DNA of 64,000 nt from positions 12,478,501 to 12,542,500 of the forward strand of contig NC_071345.1 of NCBI RefSeq assembly GCF_027744825.2. Direction: 5' to 3'. A program made the position numbers and the translations under genes. Shown here one piece after another: positions 27,004-37,060 of this stretch (its first letter is position 1; each line of letters begins with the position of its first letter). This DNA comes from Synchiropus splendidus. Its lineage: Eukaryota; Chordata; Actinopteri; Syngnathiformes; Callionymidae. The notes below the pieces were generated by a model, which saw nothing but the letters and a program-made list of their open reading frames with translations, ran no database searches and was not told where the DNA came from.

Positions 27004-27507
27004 TTTTGTTGCGCTCAAAACAAGTCCGGCACAAACAAGTGTCAGTGAAAGTAGTACCGCATTCAGAAACCATCTCGCTAATCATACAAAATAAAACTAT
27101 AATGAGGAAATTACTATCTGAAATTGGACGTGTATTTTTATTAAATGTAAAAAACTTATAATTGTCCGCGCAGCACAATTCAAAATCTATAGTTTCCTCT
27201 CCTTTTGTACATATTTTTATATATATTACATTTTTAGATCTAAATGAACTTTGTTTATTTTTATTTTTCATTTTTGGCGTTTAAACCAAGCGGTCAGTTG
27301 CGTGTCTGGATAAAGTCTTGTAAGCTGCTTTCATTTTAGTCATAAATAGTCCCGCCCTCTCTGCATTGTCATTGGCTAATCAGATAATATCTGAATGCCA
27401 TTGGTCGATCACGCCGTTTCTGTCTGACAGCGTTCCTGCTGCTGTCAGCGCTGATGCTACTGGACTTTGAAACACCTTTATATGAAGCAAGAAGCGCATG
27501 AATAACA
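27004..27507. promoter_or_regulatory. Shared head-to-head promoter region of trmt11 and the ABRA-like gene
   Basis: Only 504 bp separate the two start codons. The interval holds two inverted CCAAT boxes (ATTGG at 27371-27375 and 27400-27404) and a GC box (CCCGCCC, 27351-27357). A YY1-like motif covers the trmt11 start (26996-27006, read on minus). On the ABRA-like side, CCTTTATATG (27475-27484) is one base from an SRF CArG box and could also serve as a weak TATA element. An SRF link would suit an ABRA gene, but that is inference. Confidence 0.6.
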
Positions 27508-28241
27508 ATGTCAACCGACGATCGGGGTTTATTGTGAGTCTTTTTATGTTTGCTTCACTTTTAAGGGGTTTAAAGACGTTTGAAAGAGCCTTAGTCGCGG
27601 TAAACCAATCACGTTATATTCAGTCTTATACTTTTGATTTTATTTTTGTTCTATATGTAGTAGCTGCTGCTTAGCAGCGCCTCTTACACATGCCCTTAAA
27701 GTTGTTCATTTGTTTTGTTTTGGTTCCCAGGACAAAGCAGCTGATCGGTACAAGTCAGAGTGATGGAGCAAGGGGAGCTGCAACTAAGCTCTCTGAAGTC
27801 TCTGCCAAGAACACAGTGTCAGTCAAAGGCTTGAAGGATAACTGGCAAAAGTGGTCCAGCGAGCACCAGCAATACCAGAAGAACAACCCCTTTAGTAATG
27901 ACACAAGGACCAGCCCAGCGGTTCTTCAGAGAGGAGAGGACGACTATGGCAGACCTCAGCAGGGCTCCCTGACGGAGCGAAGAGGAAAGGACGCCCACAC
28001 ACACGTCAGCAGGGAGGTGCAGGAGTTATGCCAGGTGATCAGGAACATTGGAAGTCAGAACAAGGAAGACAGAGATGGAGTGACAGTGGAATTTGGGAGA
28101 CTGTTTGAACATTATGTGAACATATCCAATAAGCTGGTGGGGATACTTCTAAGAGCCAGGAAGCAGAAGTTGGTGGACTTTGAGGGGGAAATGTTATGGC
28201 AGGGGAAGGATGACCATGTGGCCATCACACTACTGCAGTAA
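27508..28241 (+). CDS. ABRA/STARS-family protein with C-terminal Costars domain, 2 exons
   Basis: Exon 1 is 27508-27533 and exon 2 is 27731-28241, joined in phase 2 to give 178 aa beginning MSTDDRGLL. An upstream ATG at 27498 is out of frame with exon 2, so the ATG at 27508 was chosen. The C-terminal ~80 residues (SREVQELCQVIRNIG to the end) form a Costars domain, with the ABRA-type ending KLVDFEGEMLWQGKDDHV. Upstream, LKDNWQKWSSEHQQYQKNNP resembles the actin-binding NWQKW...NPF stretch of ABRA. ABRA (STARS) binds actin and promotes Rho/SRF signalling in muscle; that role is inferred here from family. Mammalian ABRA is about 380 aa, so this is a half-length paralogue, while ABRACL (81 aa) is Costars alone. 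It lies head-to-head with trmt11, with start codons 505 bp apart. Family assignment is firm; which ABRA paralogue it is remains open. Confidence 0.88.
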
Positions 28242-28665
28242 CCACGCACATTCATTTAGTAGTTTGGATTTTCTAAAATTACTTTTAACCCTTTTAAAAA
28301 CAAGTGGTAGCCATTATTGATTAGACTCCACCTGAAGACCGCAACCAATGTTCCCGAGATCATAGTCATTGGGCAATTTATTGGTAACATTTTCAATACT
28401 TCAGTCGCTGAAAGACAAGGGGAATGGAGCAGGCGACTTGTCAGTAAAAAGGGAACATGATCTCTCTGGGCTCAGGTGCTTCTGTGTCTGTATATGTTTC
28501 AAGTGTACCTTCATTACTGACTGACCTCCATCAGGACAACTGCATATATTGGTTGATCTCCTGCTAATACAATGTTCCATGAAGAAAAAAACTGAACTGA
28601 GAGAAGACAAGATTTTGAACAAAGGAAACACAGAGCTTGTGTGTTTAATTCAGCAGCAAAACCCT

Positions 28666-28671
28666 TTTATT
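28666..28671 (-). terminator. hint3: Candidate poly(A) signal of hint3
   Basis: TTTATT on plus, read AATAAA on minus, about 0.6 kb past the hint3 stop. It lies upstream of the ABRA-like signal at 28970, so the two convergent transcripts would overlap by about 300 bp. Confidence 0.4.
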
Positions 28672-28969
28672 ATAACTGAATATTTATCAGGTAACATACA
28701 AGTACACATCACATATAGTAAAAGGTTGCATTTAAGCCCCTGAGAATCTGACTGACAGATTATTAAAATTATCATATAGGCACATACTTCAAATACTGAG
28801 TAGTCATTTTAAATACATTCTCCAAGAAAGGATGATGCTGCAGGATGCTTCAGTATTTTAGACACACTTAGATTTTTGTATTCATTCATTCTTCTACACA
28901 CTTGCACATAGTACGGTGATGTTTCATATTAATATACATAATTTATCTAAAGTTACATGGGTAAATATG

Positions 28970-28975
28970 AATAAA
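28970..28975 (+). terminator. Candidate poly(A) signal of the ABRA-like gene
   Basis: The first AATAAA on plus after the stop at 28241. The 3' UTR would be about 0.75 kb and would overlap the hint3 3' UTR. Confidence 0.4.
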
Positions 28976-29274
28976 AGAAGTGTCATTTCAATGATCTGCT
29001 CTCTTGTTATGATGTGTAGTGGATCTCTATCTAAGATTCACAGTGTAGTTATATTTCGCATTAAAGCTCAGCGTCTTCTTTGGCGCCATCTCCTGCTTGG
29101 TCCACGAAGTACACGCATATTTGTCAATTATGACTGATGCACTAAGTAAAAAAAAATGTCACATGCAGGCACCATTCCTTCAATCACAGAAAAAAATACA
29201 TTCAGAAAGATATTATATTTGTCAAGAAGGATTGAGGCATCAAAACAGAAGAGCAGACCATCAATAAATATAAA

Positions 29275-31344
29275 TCAGTTACTCTCTTCTTTGGAGTTTA
29301 GAAGCTCAATCAGCTGGTCAGCCTGGAAAACAGAAGCAGATTTTTATCAATATCAGGAAGGAACAGACTTGAGCCCAACCTACTGTACACCCAGAAATGC
29401 TGACGTACAAAATGACAGGGTTGTTCAATCGATCGATATTTTCCTATTACAGCTTCCTTCCTCCGGTACAAACAGAAACAATGTCGACTCTGCACAAATA
29501 TCAAACTGAGAAGTCTCGCTCAACTATAAACACAGTTATAAATAGGGCAGTATTCTTGGCACTGCTTTTAGTTTTCCATTCCAGGGTCTTGTAAAGAGAT
29601 TTCCCTGATCTATTTTTTGTGTGATTAAGTACACATGTACACAACATTTAACTTACAGTGACGAACCAGTAGGAGTTCAGTCTGTAGAAGAAACGAGACA
29701 TGAAGCCCAACTGACTGGCAGGCGCCAGGACGTGGAGGTGCAGGTGGGTGACGGAGCAGAAGGGGGGCCAATGGAAACCAAACCTGGGGATCATATAAAC
29801 AATTAGGTCAATCATTTTTTTATACAAACACTTGAATAAATCTGTGTTTTTAAAACAACTGCATCTCAACTGACAACCAGAAAGTTGGCATTATCTTTCA
29901 TTAGATCTGGTTAATTCTCAAAATAATAATCAGGTACAAACAACAACAGCAGAAAAGATAAATACATTGCAATATATATTACATGTACATTTCACTTGCG
30001 CAGTAAAATACGAATTAATGTTCATTTCAATCACCTCCAATGCATTGTAAATGCCTTACAATGTTGATGCATTGATGGCTAATTTTGAATTTGTCATACA
30101 GACTGACTATTCTCACACGTGTCTCCGGGCAACTTGTACTATCCATATATTTATTTTGTTTTAAGAGCACTAACACATGAGTCGTACAAGGTGACGGTTT
30201 TGAAGATTTCGACTATGAAACTGACAATGTAATCCAAACTAAGCAGTCCAATGACGATGATACATTTGGCTACGAGTAATCAGAAAGCAATGCAGAAAAA
30301 ATATATATTGTAAATATATTTTGTTATATCTAGAAATACAGTATTGAAATGTGAAGTTACACCATCCCACCACAAATGAATGTAGCCGAAAGTGATCTAA
30401 TCTTTAATGGATCGGTCACAAGCTCCATTTGTCTTATGTGCAACTGTATTTACAAATGACAGCGCAGTGCTCACCTCACATCATCAAGGTCTGTGAAGTC
30501 GTTTTTTTGCAAGATCTCGTTGCCCATTTCCACCATGCGTTTCACTGGAGAGAAAAATAGTGCTTACTCTGAAGTAGTTTATCATAAATACTAAGATTTA
30601 TATCCTGTTTGTACATAATATTGTTTCAACACTGGTTATACAGTATATTATAGAGCAGATTCCTGCCATATCCGTTATAACACGTTATGTGGAATATAAG
30701 AATATAATATAATAAAGAACAATACTAAAAGATTTACCCAATGGTATGTGTGATTTGTTGAGCGATTTACAGTTCCCAACGTGTTTGGTTGGAACAACGA
30801 GGTAGTGGTGCGGGGCGCCCGGTTTAATGTCTCTGAAACATGAAATCTCTTCATCCTGAAAAATAGACATTCGTTCGAAAAGTCATCATAAAATGCGACC
30901 GTCAACAGTATGCAGTGTTTGAAACCAGATTATCTGAACAGTTTTACCATTAACAATTGTCAAAACAATCCTGGTGTTCAGGGTGTGACTGGCCATTAAG
31001 TCGGTGCACTGGTCATATTATGAAAAGAAAAAAATGACAGTCGAGTATCAATAAATGTATAGAAATTCCAAGCATGACAAATTATATGACAAGCCGTGTC
31101 AGATGACGATTATAAAAAGACAGGTGCACCTTTACAGGGGCGTTAGCCACAAAGCTACAGCTAAAGCAAGTAGCTGAGGCTCACTTTAATGCCGTGCGCA
31201 ACATAAAAGCATCATTCTTACACAGTGAAGAAGCTCAGTTCCCATTTCGTTGTTAACAACTCTACAAAAAATACATTTCTTGTCATATCCTTCCGGAGGA
31301 GTGTTGGTTGCGGGGATATTTTGTGCCTCTTCAGTTCCAGCCAT
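29275..31344 (-). CDS. hint3: Histidine triad nucleotide-binding protein 3 (HINT3), complete, 5 exons
   Basis: HINT3 is a HIT-superfamily hydrolase; the family cleaves aminoacyl-adenylates and AMP phosphoramidates. Exons (minus): 31344-31222, 30855-30738, 30544-30475, 29783-29657, 29322-29275, which join in phase to 161 aa (human 182). The N-terminus is MAGTEEAQNIPATNTPPEG and the first exon holds the paired cysteines KKCIFCRVV. Exon 2 carries CFRDIKPGAPHHYLVVP. Exon 4 carries the catalytic triad HLHLHVLAP, followed by QLGFMSRFFYRLNSYWFVT, matching HINT3 rather than HINT1 or HINT2. All HIT histidines are present. It lies between the ABRA-like gene (convergent) and ncoa7 (same strand), as in the human TRMT11-HINT3-NCOA7 order. 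The N-terminal extension is shorter than in mammals. Confidence 0.95.
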
Positions 31345-33128
31345 TGTTGACGCTCGACGAGACCAAAGTAATCGAGCTCTAAGCTAATCGAACGTCAGCA
31401 CGCCGACTGTAACGTTCTGGTCGGAGGTGAGCACGAATTCCGAGGGCACTAAAGCAATGGGAGAAGCAGCAGCAGTAGTAGTAACAGTAGTGAGGAAATT
31501 TTTTTTTACTTATTTTAATGAGGAGAAAGCAGTCGTGTTGCCATATTTTCTCTACGTGACGTGTTATCTGACTGGAACCGAACAGAAAAAAATAAAATAA
31601 TGACTAATCAGAACACAATATAAAACAATATAAAGGGACTTCAACTGAAATTTCTGAATTGTTCAGTGATTTTTTTTCTTTTTGTCTAAAGTACAGAATG
31701 AGGAAGAACGTCATGATCGAAGCATTACTCAGGACTAATACCGACCCTCTATGACTGAAATAGAAACCGATGCCATTTCCAAAACACCAATGTGTCTTGT
31801 CTTGATGAAGTTATAAAGCATGACAAGACACAAGTGAAGAAGTAGATAAGTCCTAAAGCAGCAATGTGTAGTTTAAGAATATGTCCAGCTTTTGTTTGCA
31901 AGTGGAATCTAGAAACATCTTTCATTCAACAGACAAACAGAATACAGAGGTCTTCCTCTGTATTCTGTCATTGAGTTGTATTGTTGAACACACAGAATAA
32001 ACACAGAGCCAGTCTCAAACACGGTAAGTCCCACTTCTTATTTTGACGTCAACAGAAGATGTTACACAGTCAAAGGGAGTGTTTAAAAGACAGCTGGAGA
32101 GTCTGTCTCCGCAATTTTTGACTGTTCAAACTGATAATTGTGATTTCAGTAAATATGAAAATAATCTATTTATGTCTAAATGTTACGCATTGTTGCACCT
32201 TTGACTTCATAAGACCTATTGCGCAGTTGCTTGGCGGCCATCTTTATTTATTTATTGTGGCCTGCCTTTTCTTTTCAGTATGTTCAATCGTTGTAGTAAA
32301 TGACCTTATTCTTGACATGTCAAATCAACTACCTATTACACACTTCTTTCTTTTATTATTATTATTATGACTATTATTATTATAGCCCTGTGATCAGATT
32401 CTTCTTCTGGTTTGTGTAAGATTTCAGTCTCAGTCTTCAACATCCAATAAACAAACAGGAACAAGGAGGCGATTTTGTTTGCTTTGCGCTTTAATTCTTT
32501 TCTTAGGAAACACAGTTAAATACATTTTAAATAAAAACATGTGAACCACACCGACTGTTTTGAAAATAAAAAAAGAACAGGAGAGTATTCAAACATGGCT
32601 GGTGGTCTATAAAGCAACAGCTGAAGTCCCTTCTCCCGAAGACATATTGCAGATAAAACATAGTGCAAATCTGTACTATTTTGTTCAAACATTCTTATCG
32701 AGTAAATCCATGGACCTCTGACATCAGCCTCACTTAATGTAACAATCATTTCTCATGCCGCAAAAATATCTTAAAAATATAGTTTTTTTTCTGAACTTTT
32801 TAACCAAACAGTTAGTTAGCTTTGGGCAAGAAAGCTCTGTACAACTTTGTCAGAGAGCTGAGCATACTCTTCATAAGTAGCCAGTAGTTTACAGCTGAAA
32901 GACCCTGGAATGTGAGAATCGAAGTGGCTGCTCATCTTCAAGTAGGAACAGGTCCATATGGTTCACAGACGTGCTGTGAACCAGCAGAGCAGGACTGGAG
33001 GACGTGGGAGGCAGCAGCCACTGCACCAGTGGTGGAAAAACCAACCACAAGTTTCGGTATCGTCACTTCAGATAACTGACTTTTTTTCCCCATTTTTTTT
33101 TCTTTTTTAAAAATCTCATTCACATTGT
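31345..33128. other. hint3 upstream region and ncoa7 3' UTR / intergenic
   Basis: The right part is probably ncoa7 3' UTR (candidate AATAAA on minus at 32248-32243). No other coding sequence was seen. Confidence 0.45.
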
Positions 33129-34768
33129 TTATTTCTGCAGCGACCAGACCTCCAAGTCCTTCACGATGAAGTCCATCTCACTGGAGAGAGGAGGGTTGTG
33201 GAAGGTTGGGCAGGAGATACTGGATCCGCGGTACAGGTTGGCATCCAGCCACAGTCCAAATCCTCCGCTGTAAACACAGAGAAGAAGCACTTGAGCGTCC
33301 CAGTTCTCAAACAGTGGCACTAACATAGAATCTTCCCAGATCTGCAGCACCATTTCACACGCACACTCACTATTATTTATTTTCATCTTAATTCCATTTG
33401 ACAAGTTAATAAAACAAATATTAAAAACAGAATTTAAGCTCTGGTGCTGCTCATCCATATTGAATATGCTTTCATAAACCAGAACTAAAAATATTTGTTG
33501 ACCCCTGAATACTTTTAAAAGCTTGTACAATGGTTCATCTTATACGTTAATACACAACATTATAACCACCTAACATTCTCTATTCTATTTTCACGTCCCA
33601 ATTATTTTATATGTCATATATTTTTCCCAACTGCTGTGAGAGATCATTTGAATACACATATGTAATATGTGTATTCAATATGCAATGTATAAACAGAATG
33701 CAAAAATTCAATTCAAATTAAATGGATACATTATGTGTTCTGGGAGGGGTATAAATATTTAATTTAAAGGTTAAGCATCATATTACTATGGGATAAATGA
33801 GGCAGGTGTGTCATATTTGTATCAAGCTGTTACTCACCCTCCTCCTCCGATCTGCAGGGAGTCGATGTTCCCGCTAACAAAGTAGGAGTTCTCACCGCTC
33901 CACCTGTAAGCCTTTAAAAGCAAAGTACAACATAAGACCCTTCACTCAAACAGTGACACTGTACATCAGTTAAACATTTCCAATATCTATACGTTCGTTA
34001 CCCAGTAAAAGACAATGTTTCACTGACCTGGAATTCTGGGTTGCAGCTGAACAGGAACGTCTCTCCAGTACCATAGCAAGATGTACTGACTCTGAATGGA
34101 TCGGAAGAAAATGCCCCGAACACCTGAAGAGAAAAACGGAGTTGGTCATGAAAACTGCGTCGGGTCTTGTTGTGACGGAAGTTGAATAGGTTGCAAACCT
34201 TGTTGTTCATGTCTTTGATGACCAGCAGCACCGGGCTGTCCAGACCCGCCATGTTCCGGTAGAGGGTCTTCAGGCTGCTGCCGTGGATGGCGAGGCTGTA
34301 GACCAGTTGCCATGGGTACCCCTGAGTCCTGGCTGGCATGTGAGAAGCAAGCTGTCGAGAACACCAAAATTATTTCCTGAACTTCTCCATTTACGTCCGG
34401 ACTTGACCGTGGTGGTTCTACTTACGTTCTCCATGTGGTGGTCCTCCAGCAGCTGGCTGAGGTCGCAGAGAACGGGAACAATATCCTCGACTTCCTCGCG
34501 GTACTCATGCTCAGATTCTGACTCTTCTGAGCTACACAGACTCAGGCGACGCTTGGCATCCTTCACAGTGATAATCTGGAAGAAAAGAAGGTCAAGTCAG
34601 AAACAATACATCTCCACCTCAAGTTTGAATGACTCAGTTCATATTTCTTGCATGAAGACACAAATGTCCCTAAATCCCCACCTTCACATACGGCTCCACA
34701 CTATCACTGGCATAATAAAAAACCTTGATATTCTCGGGGAACCCCCTGGTCCTTCCTGTTATCTTCAT
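33129..34768 (-). CDS. ncoa7: NCOA7 short isoform (TLDc only) from an internal, interferon-type promoter, 6 exons
   Basis: An alternative first exon at 34768-34682 encodes MKITGRTRGFPENIKVFYYA to EPYVK (29 aa) and splices in phase 0 onto the shared exon at 34575, producing 232 aa. The layout is the same as the human short NCOA7 isoform (219 aa), whose own first exon also ends EPFVK before IITVEEAKRR. In mammals that isoform is interferon-inducible and acts on endosomal V-ATPase to limit entry of some enveloped viruses; applying this to the fish gene is inference. A TATA box 58 bp upstream of the ATG, plus ISRE and IRF/ETS motifs, support a separate promoter. Shared exons are 34575-34426, 34351-34199, 34123-34028, 33911-33838 and 33267-33129. 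Confidence 0.9.
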
Positions 34769-36947
34769 CTCCTCGCTTCTTCAGACTCACATGTTTAGAT
34801 GAATGAACTGACTGGCCTCATGTAGTTTTATACCCTCAAATGACTTCCTCTTTCTGAGTGTGCTGCCATTGGTTTGTTGGCAGGGATGGATAGAATCTGA
34901 TTGGTCTGCTCCTGCAGGGAACGGTTTTCATTTTCGGGAAAGAGGAAAAGTGTTGCGCAATCTCAACTGACGGGGGTGTGGAAGTGTTGCCCATATAAAG
35001 AGCAAAGACTTTCCAAAAGTGGGTGCAGCAACATTTACTGAAAAACAGAAGGTAAACTGAGGAGAAGAAAAGCCCAAGCCTGCCGAGATTTGCTCTCTAC
35101 CATGCCAAATTCATGTATGAGGTGGGGATGTTTGGGAATAGGGAGAGCATGGAATGTCCACAGCATGCCTTCAGATTTAGTCACCTAGATCTGGATTGTC
35201 TAATGCTGCTGACCTAAATACTATGGTGTATATAATACGGTAAAATTTTTAATTTTCCTCCATCTTTTCTTACAGTCTGGCAGAAGTTATTTCATTATTA
35301 GAGCTGACCTTTTCACTCACGTTTTTTAGCTAATGGTCATTTTGATCATCTTAAATGTGTCACATCCGTTTTGTGTTTTCTGTTCTGCCTTTCTTGCAAC
35401 ATCAGTTGCTGAGCTTCCATGTTGTCTTGAAGTCCTTTCTTGCATCTCACTGTATTCACCTTTAACAATGTCTTTGTCCTTTGCGATCATAGGGAGCATC
35501 GGTGAAATCCATGTTTTTATATTTGTGGTGATATTTCTTTTACTAACAACCTAGTACATTTTATTTTCATTTTCGTTTAGAATACGTGTTTGTTATTTGT
35601 GATTCACTTTCTAAGCACAGATCCCCTGTGTCCTTCATTCATCGTCTTACCCTCCAGTTCTGGACGGCAGGGTTCAGGGGCTTGCTGAATAGTTTGCTGA
35701 TGGCGGTGGCCTTGCCCTCCTCCACCACCATGTACCGACTCTGGTTCTTCTCCTTGATGAGGTAACGGGATTGGCGGTGCTTCTTTGTCGTCTTGTCGCT
35801 GCTGTACATTTCTGGTGACCACTGCACGAAGAAGGTGTAGAGATGGTCCACTCTGTCGAGACAAACTTGGTGTTAGTTCCGGAGAGCTGGCTGCATCAAG
35901 TGTGTTTTCCCAGGATCAGCTCCAACAAACAACACCCTGTGATTGAATGTGGAGTCGTGTCGTGGCACGACGTCCTCAGTGAGAGTGACTGCTGTGAATG
36001 TCTTGGGCGTTGATCATTGATCGCAGTGGATTAAATTTGCAGAAGAGCAAATACAGAGAGATCAGCAGAAAGAAATGCTTTCATTCCATATTTATATAAA
36101 CTTTTCACATGCCTGTCACTGTTAAAAAATGGTTATACATGGTAATAATAGTCTAAATGATCATGACAGAGAAGTGAAGAAGAGGAATTCTGCGTGTACT
36201 GTACTTGTCAAGAGTCCAATTTGAATTGGTGACACAATATTGTTCATTTAATTGTCAGTGATAGTCAGGTGACCTTTTAACCCGGCTCAGCTGGGCTATT
36301 TATTAGGTGATAAAATAACAGACCAACTATCACGGTGAAATTATTATTATTACTGCATTATTACTTTGTTATTTAATTGAAAATGTTGTTTACTTATTTT
36401 TTTATTTCAAGATAATGTTGCACAGACAGATGCATTGAAGCAATGAAATGAATATTGTTTTATTTTTGTTACTTTTCACATTTGACATATAATATTGCTG
36501 ATAACTATTATTAATTAGGTGCCAGTTTTGCAAAGCGTCATGATTTTAAAAATGAAAAAGCTCATTGTCAAAATAGGTTAATATATTTGGAGCTCAGTGG
36601 ACCAGTCTTGCGCAACAAAGAGCTACCAAGGGGGCTACAGGAAGGAAACGCTGCGAAGCTGTGCGGGCGCTTTGCCACGCATTGTTCATTGCAGGGTCTG
36701 ATTCTGCACAATTTGATTTGTAATGCATGAAAAATCACAACTGATCTAAAATAGAAATGGTTTCGAGCAGCCAGCTTCTTTATAAAAAGTTACAAAAAAA
36801 ACAGCTGCTGAAATTTAGCATTATAGTGCAGAGACTCTACATCACCACATGATTCACTCAAATGCATGCATCAAGGCATTAAAGCAAAGTCCACGAAAAC
36901 ATGCTTCTCAGTTGTACTTACTCTCCGACGCTGTATGCGACTCCCAT
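33129..36947 (-). CDS. ncoa7: NCOA7-family TLDc protein, upstream-promoter isoform (linker + TLDc), 7 exons
   Basis: Exons (minus): 36947-36922, 35852-35651, 34575-34426, 34351-34199, 34123-34028, 33911-33838, 33267-33129, giving 279 aa. Exon 1 encodes only MGVAYSVG plus a split codon. Exon 2 encodes VDHLYTFFVQWSPEMY and a basic stretch ending LNPAVQNWR; this resembles, from memory, the NCOA7 segment just before the TLDc domain. Exons 3-7 (IITVKDAKRR onward) are a complete TLDc domain with YPWQLVYSLAIHGSSLKTLY, GTGETFLF, SGENSYFV, FGLWLDANLY and the C-terminal DFIVKDLEVWSL. TLDc proteins of the OXR1/NCOA7 family act in oxidative-stress protection and bind the V-ATPase. The LysM and GRAM regions of long NCOA7 were not found anywhere upstream in the window, so this product lacks them. 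Splice sites are good, but use of the tiny first exon needs a transcript. Confidence 0.8.
34769..34960 (-). promoter_or_regulatory. ncoa7: Interferon-type promoter of the short ncoa7 isoform
   Basis: Read on the minus strand, a TATA box TATAAAA lies at 34832-34826, 58 bp before the ATG. Just upstream is GAAAGAGGAA (34854-34845), a perfect IRF/ETS composite (GAAANNGGAA). Further up is GAAAATGAAA (34935-34926), a perfect ISRE core (GAAANNGAAA). A second GAAAGAGGAA lies on the opposite strand at 34938-34947. Clustering of ISRE and IRF-ETS sites within 170 bp of the start predicts induction by interferon or in myeloid cells. Confidence 0.75.
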
Positions 36948-37060
36948 GGCTGTAGATGAATCTGGATGGTAAGAGGTGAAGGAGAGAGAGCTGGTGTTAG
37001 GAGGCTCAGTGCAGCTGTTGCATGTCCACTAAGAGCCACTGACACCTCCTGCCTTTTATA
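36948..37060 (-). promoter_or_regulatory. ncoa7: TATA promoter of the upstream ncoa7 first exon
   Basis: A strong TATA box, TATAAAAGG on the minus strand (37060-37052), lies about 107 bp before the ATG of the MGVAYSVG exon. The spacing gives an 80-nt 5' leader with no intervening ATG in good context. No ISRE was seen next to it, so the two ncoa7 promoters are probably regulated differently. Confidence 0.6.

Noticed and set aside
27498..27533. Upstream ATG as start of the ABRA-like gene
   Set aside because: It is out of phase with exon 2; only the ATG at 27508 joins to the conserved frame.
34283..34798. 171-aa plus-strand open frame
   Set aside because: It is antisense to three ncoa7 exons whose minus-strand frames are conserved; a shadow frame.
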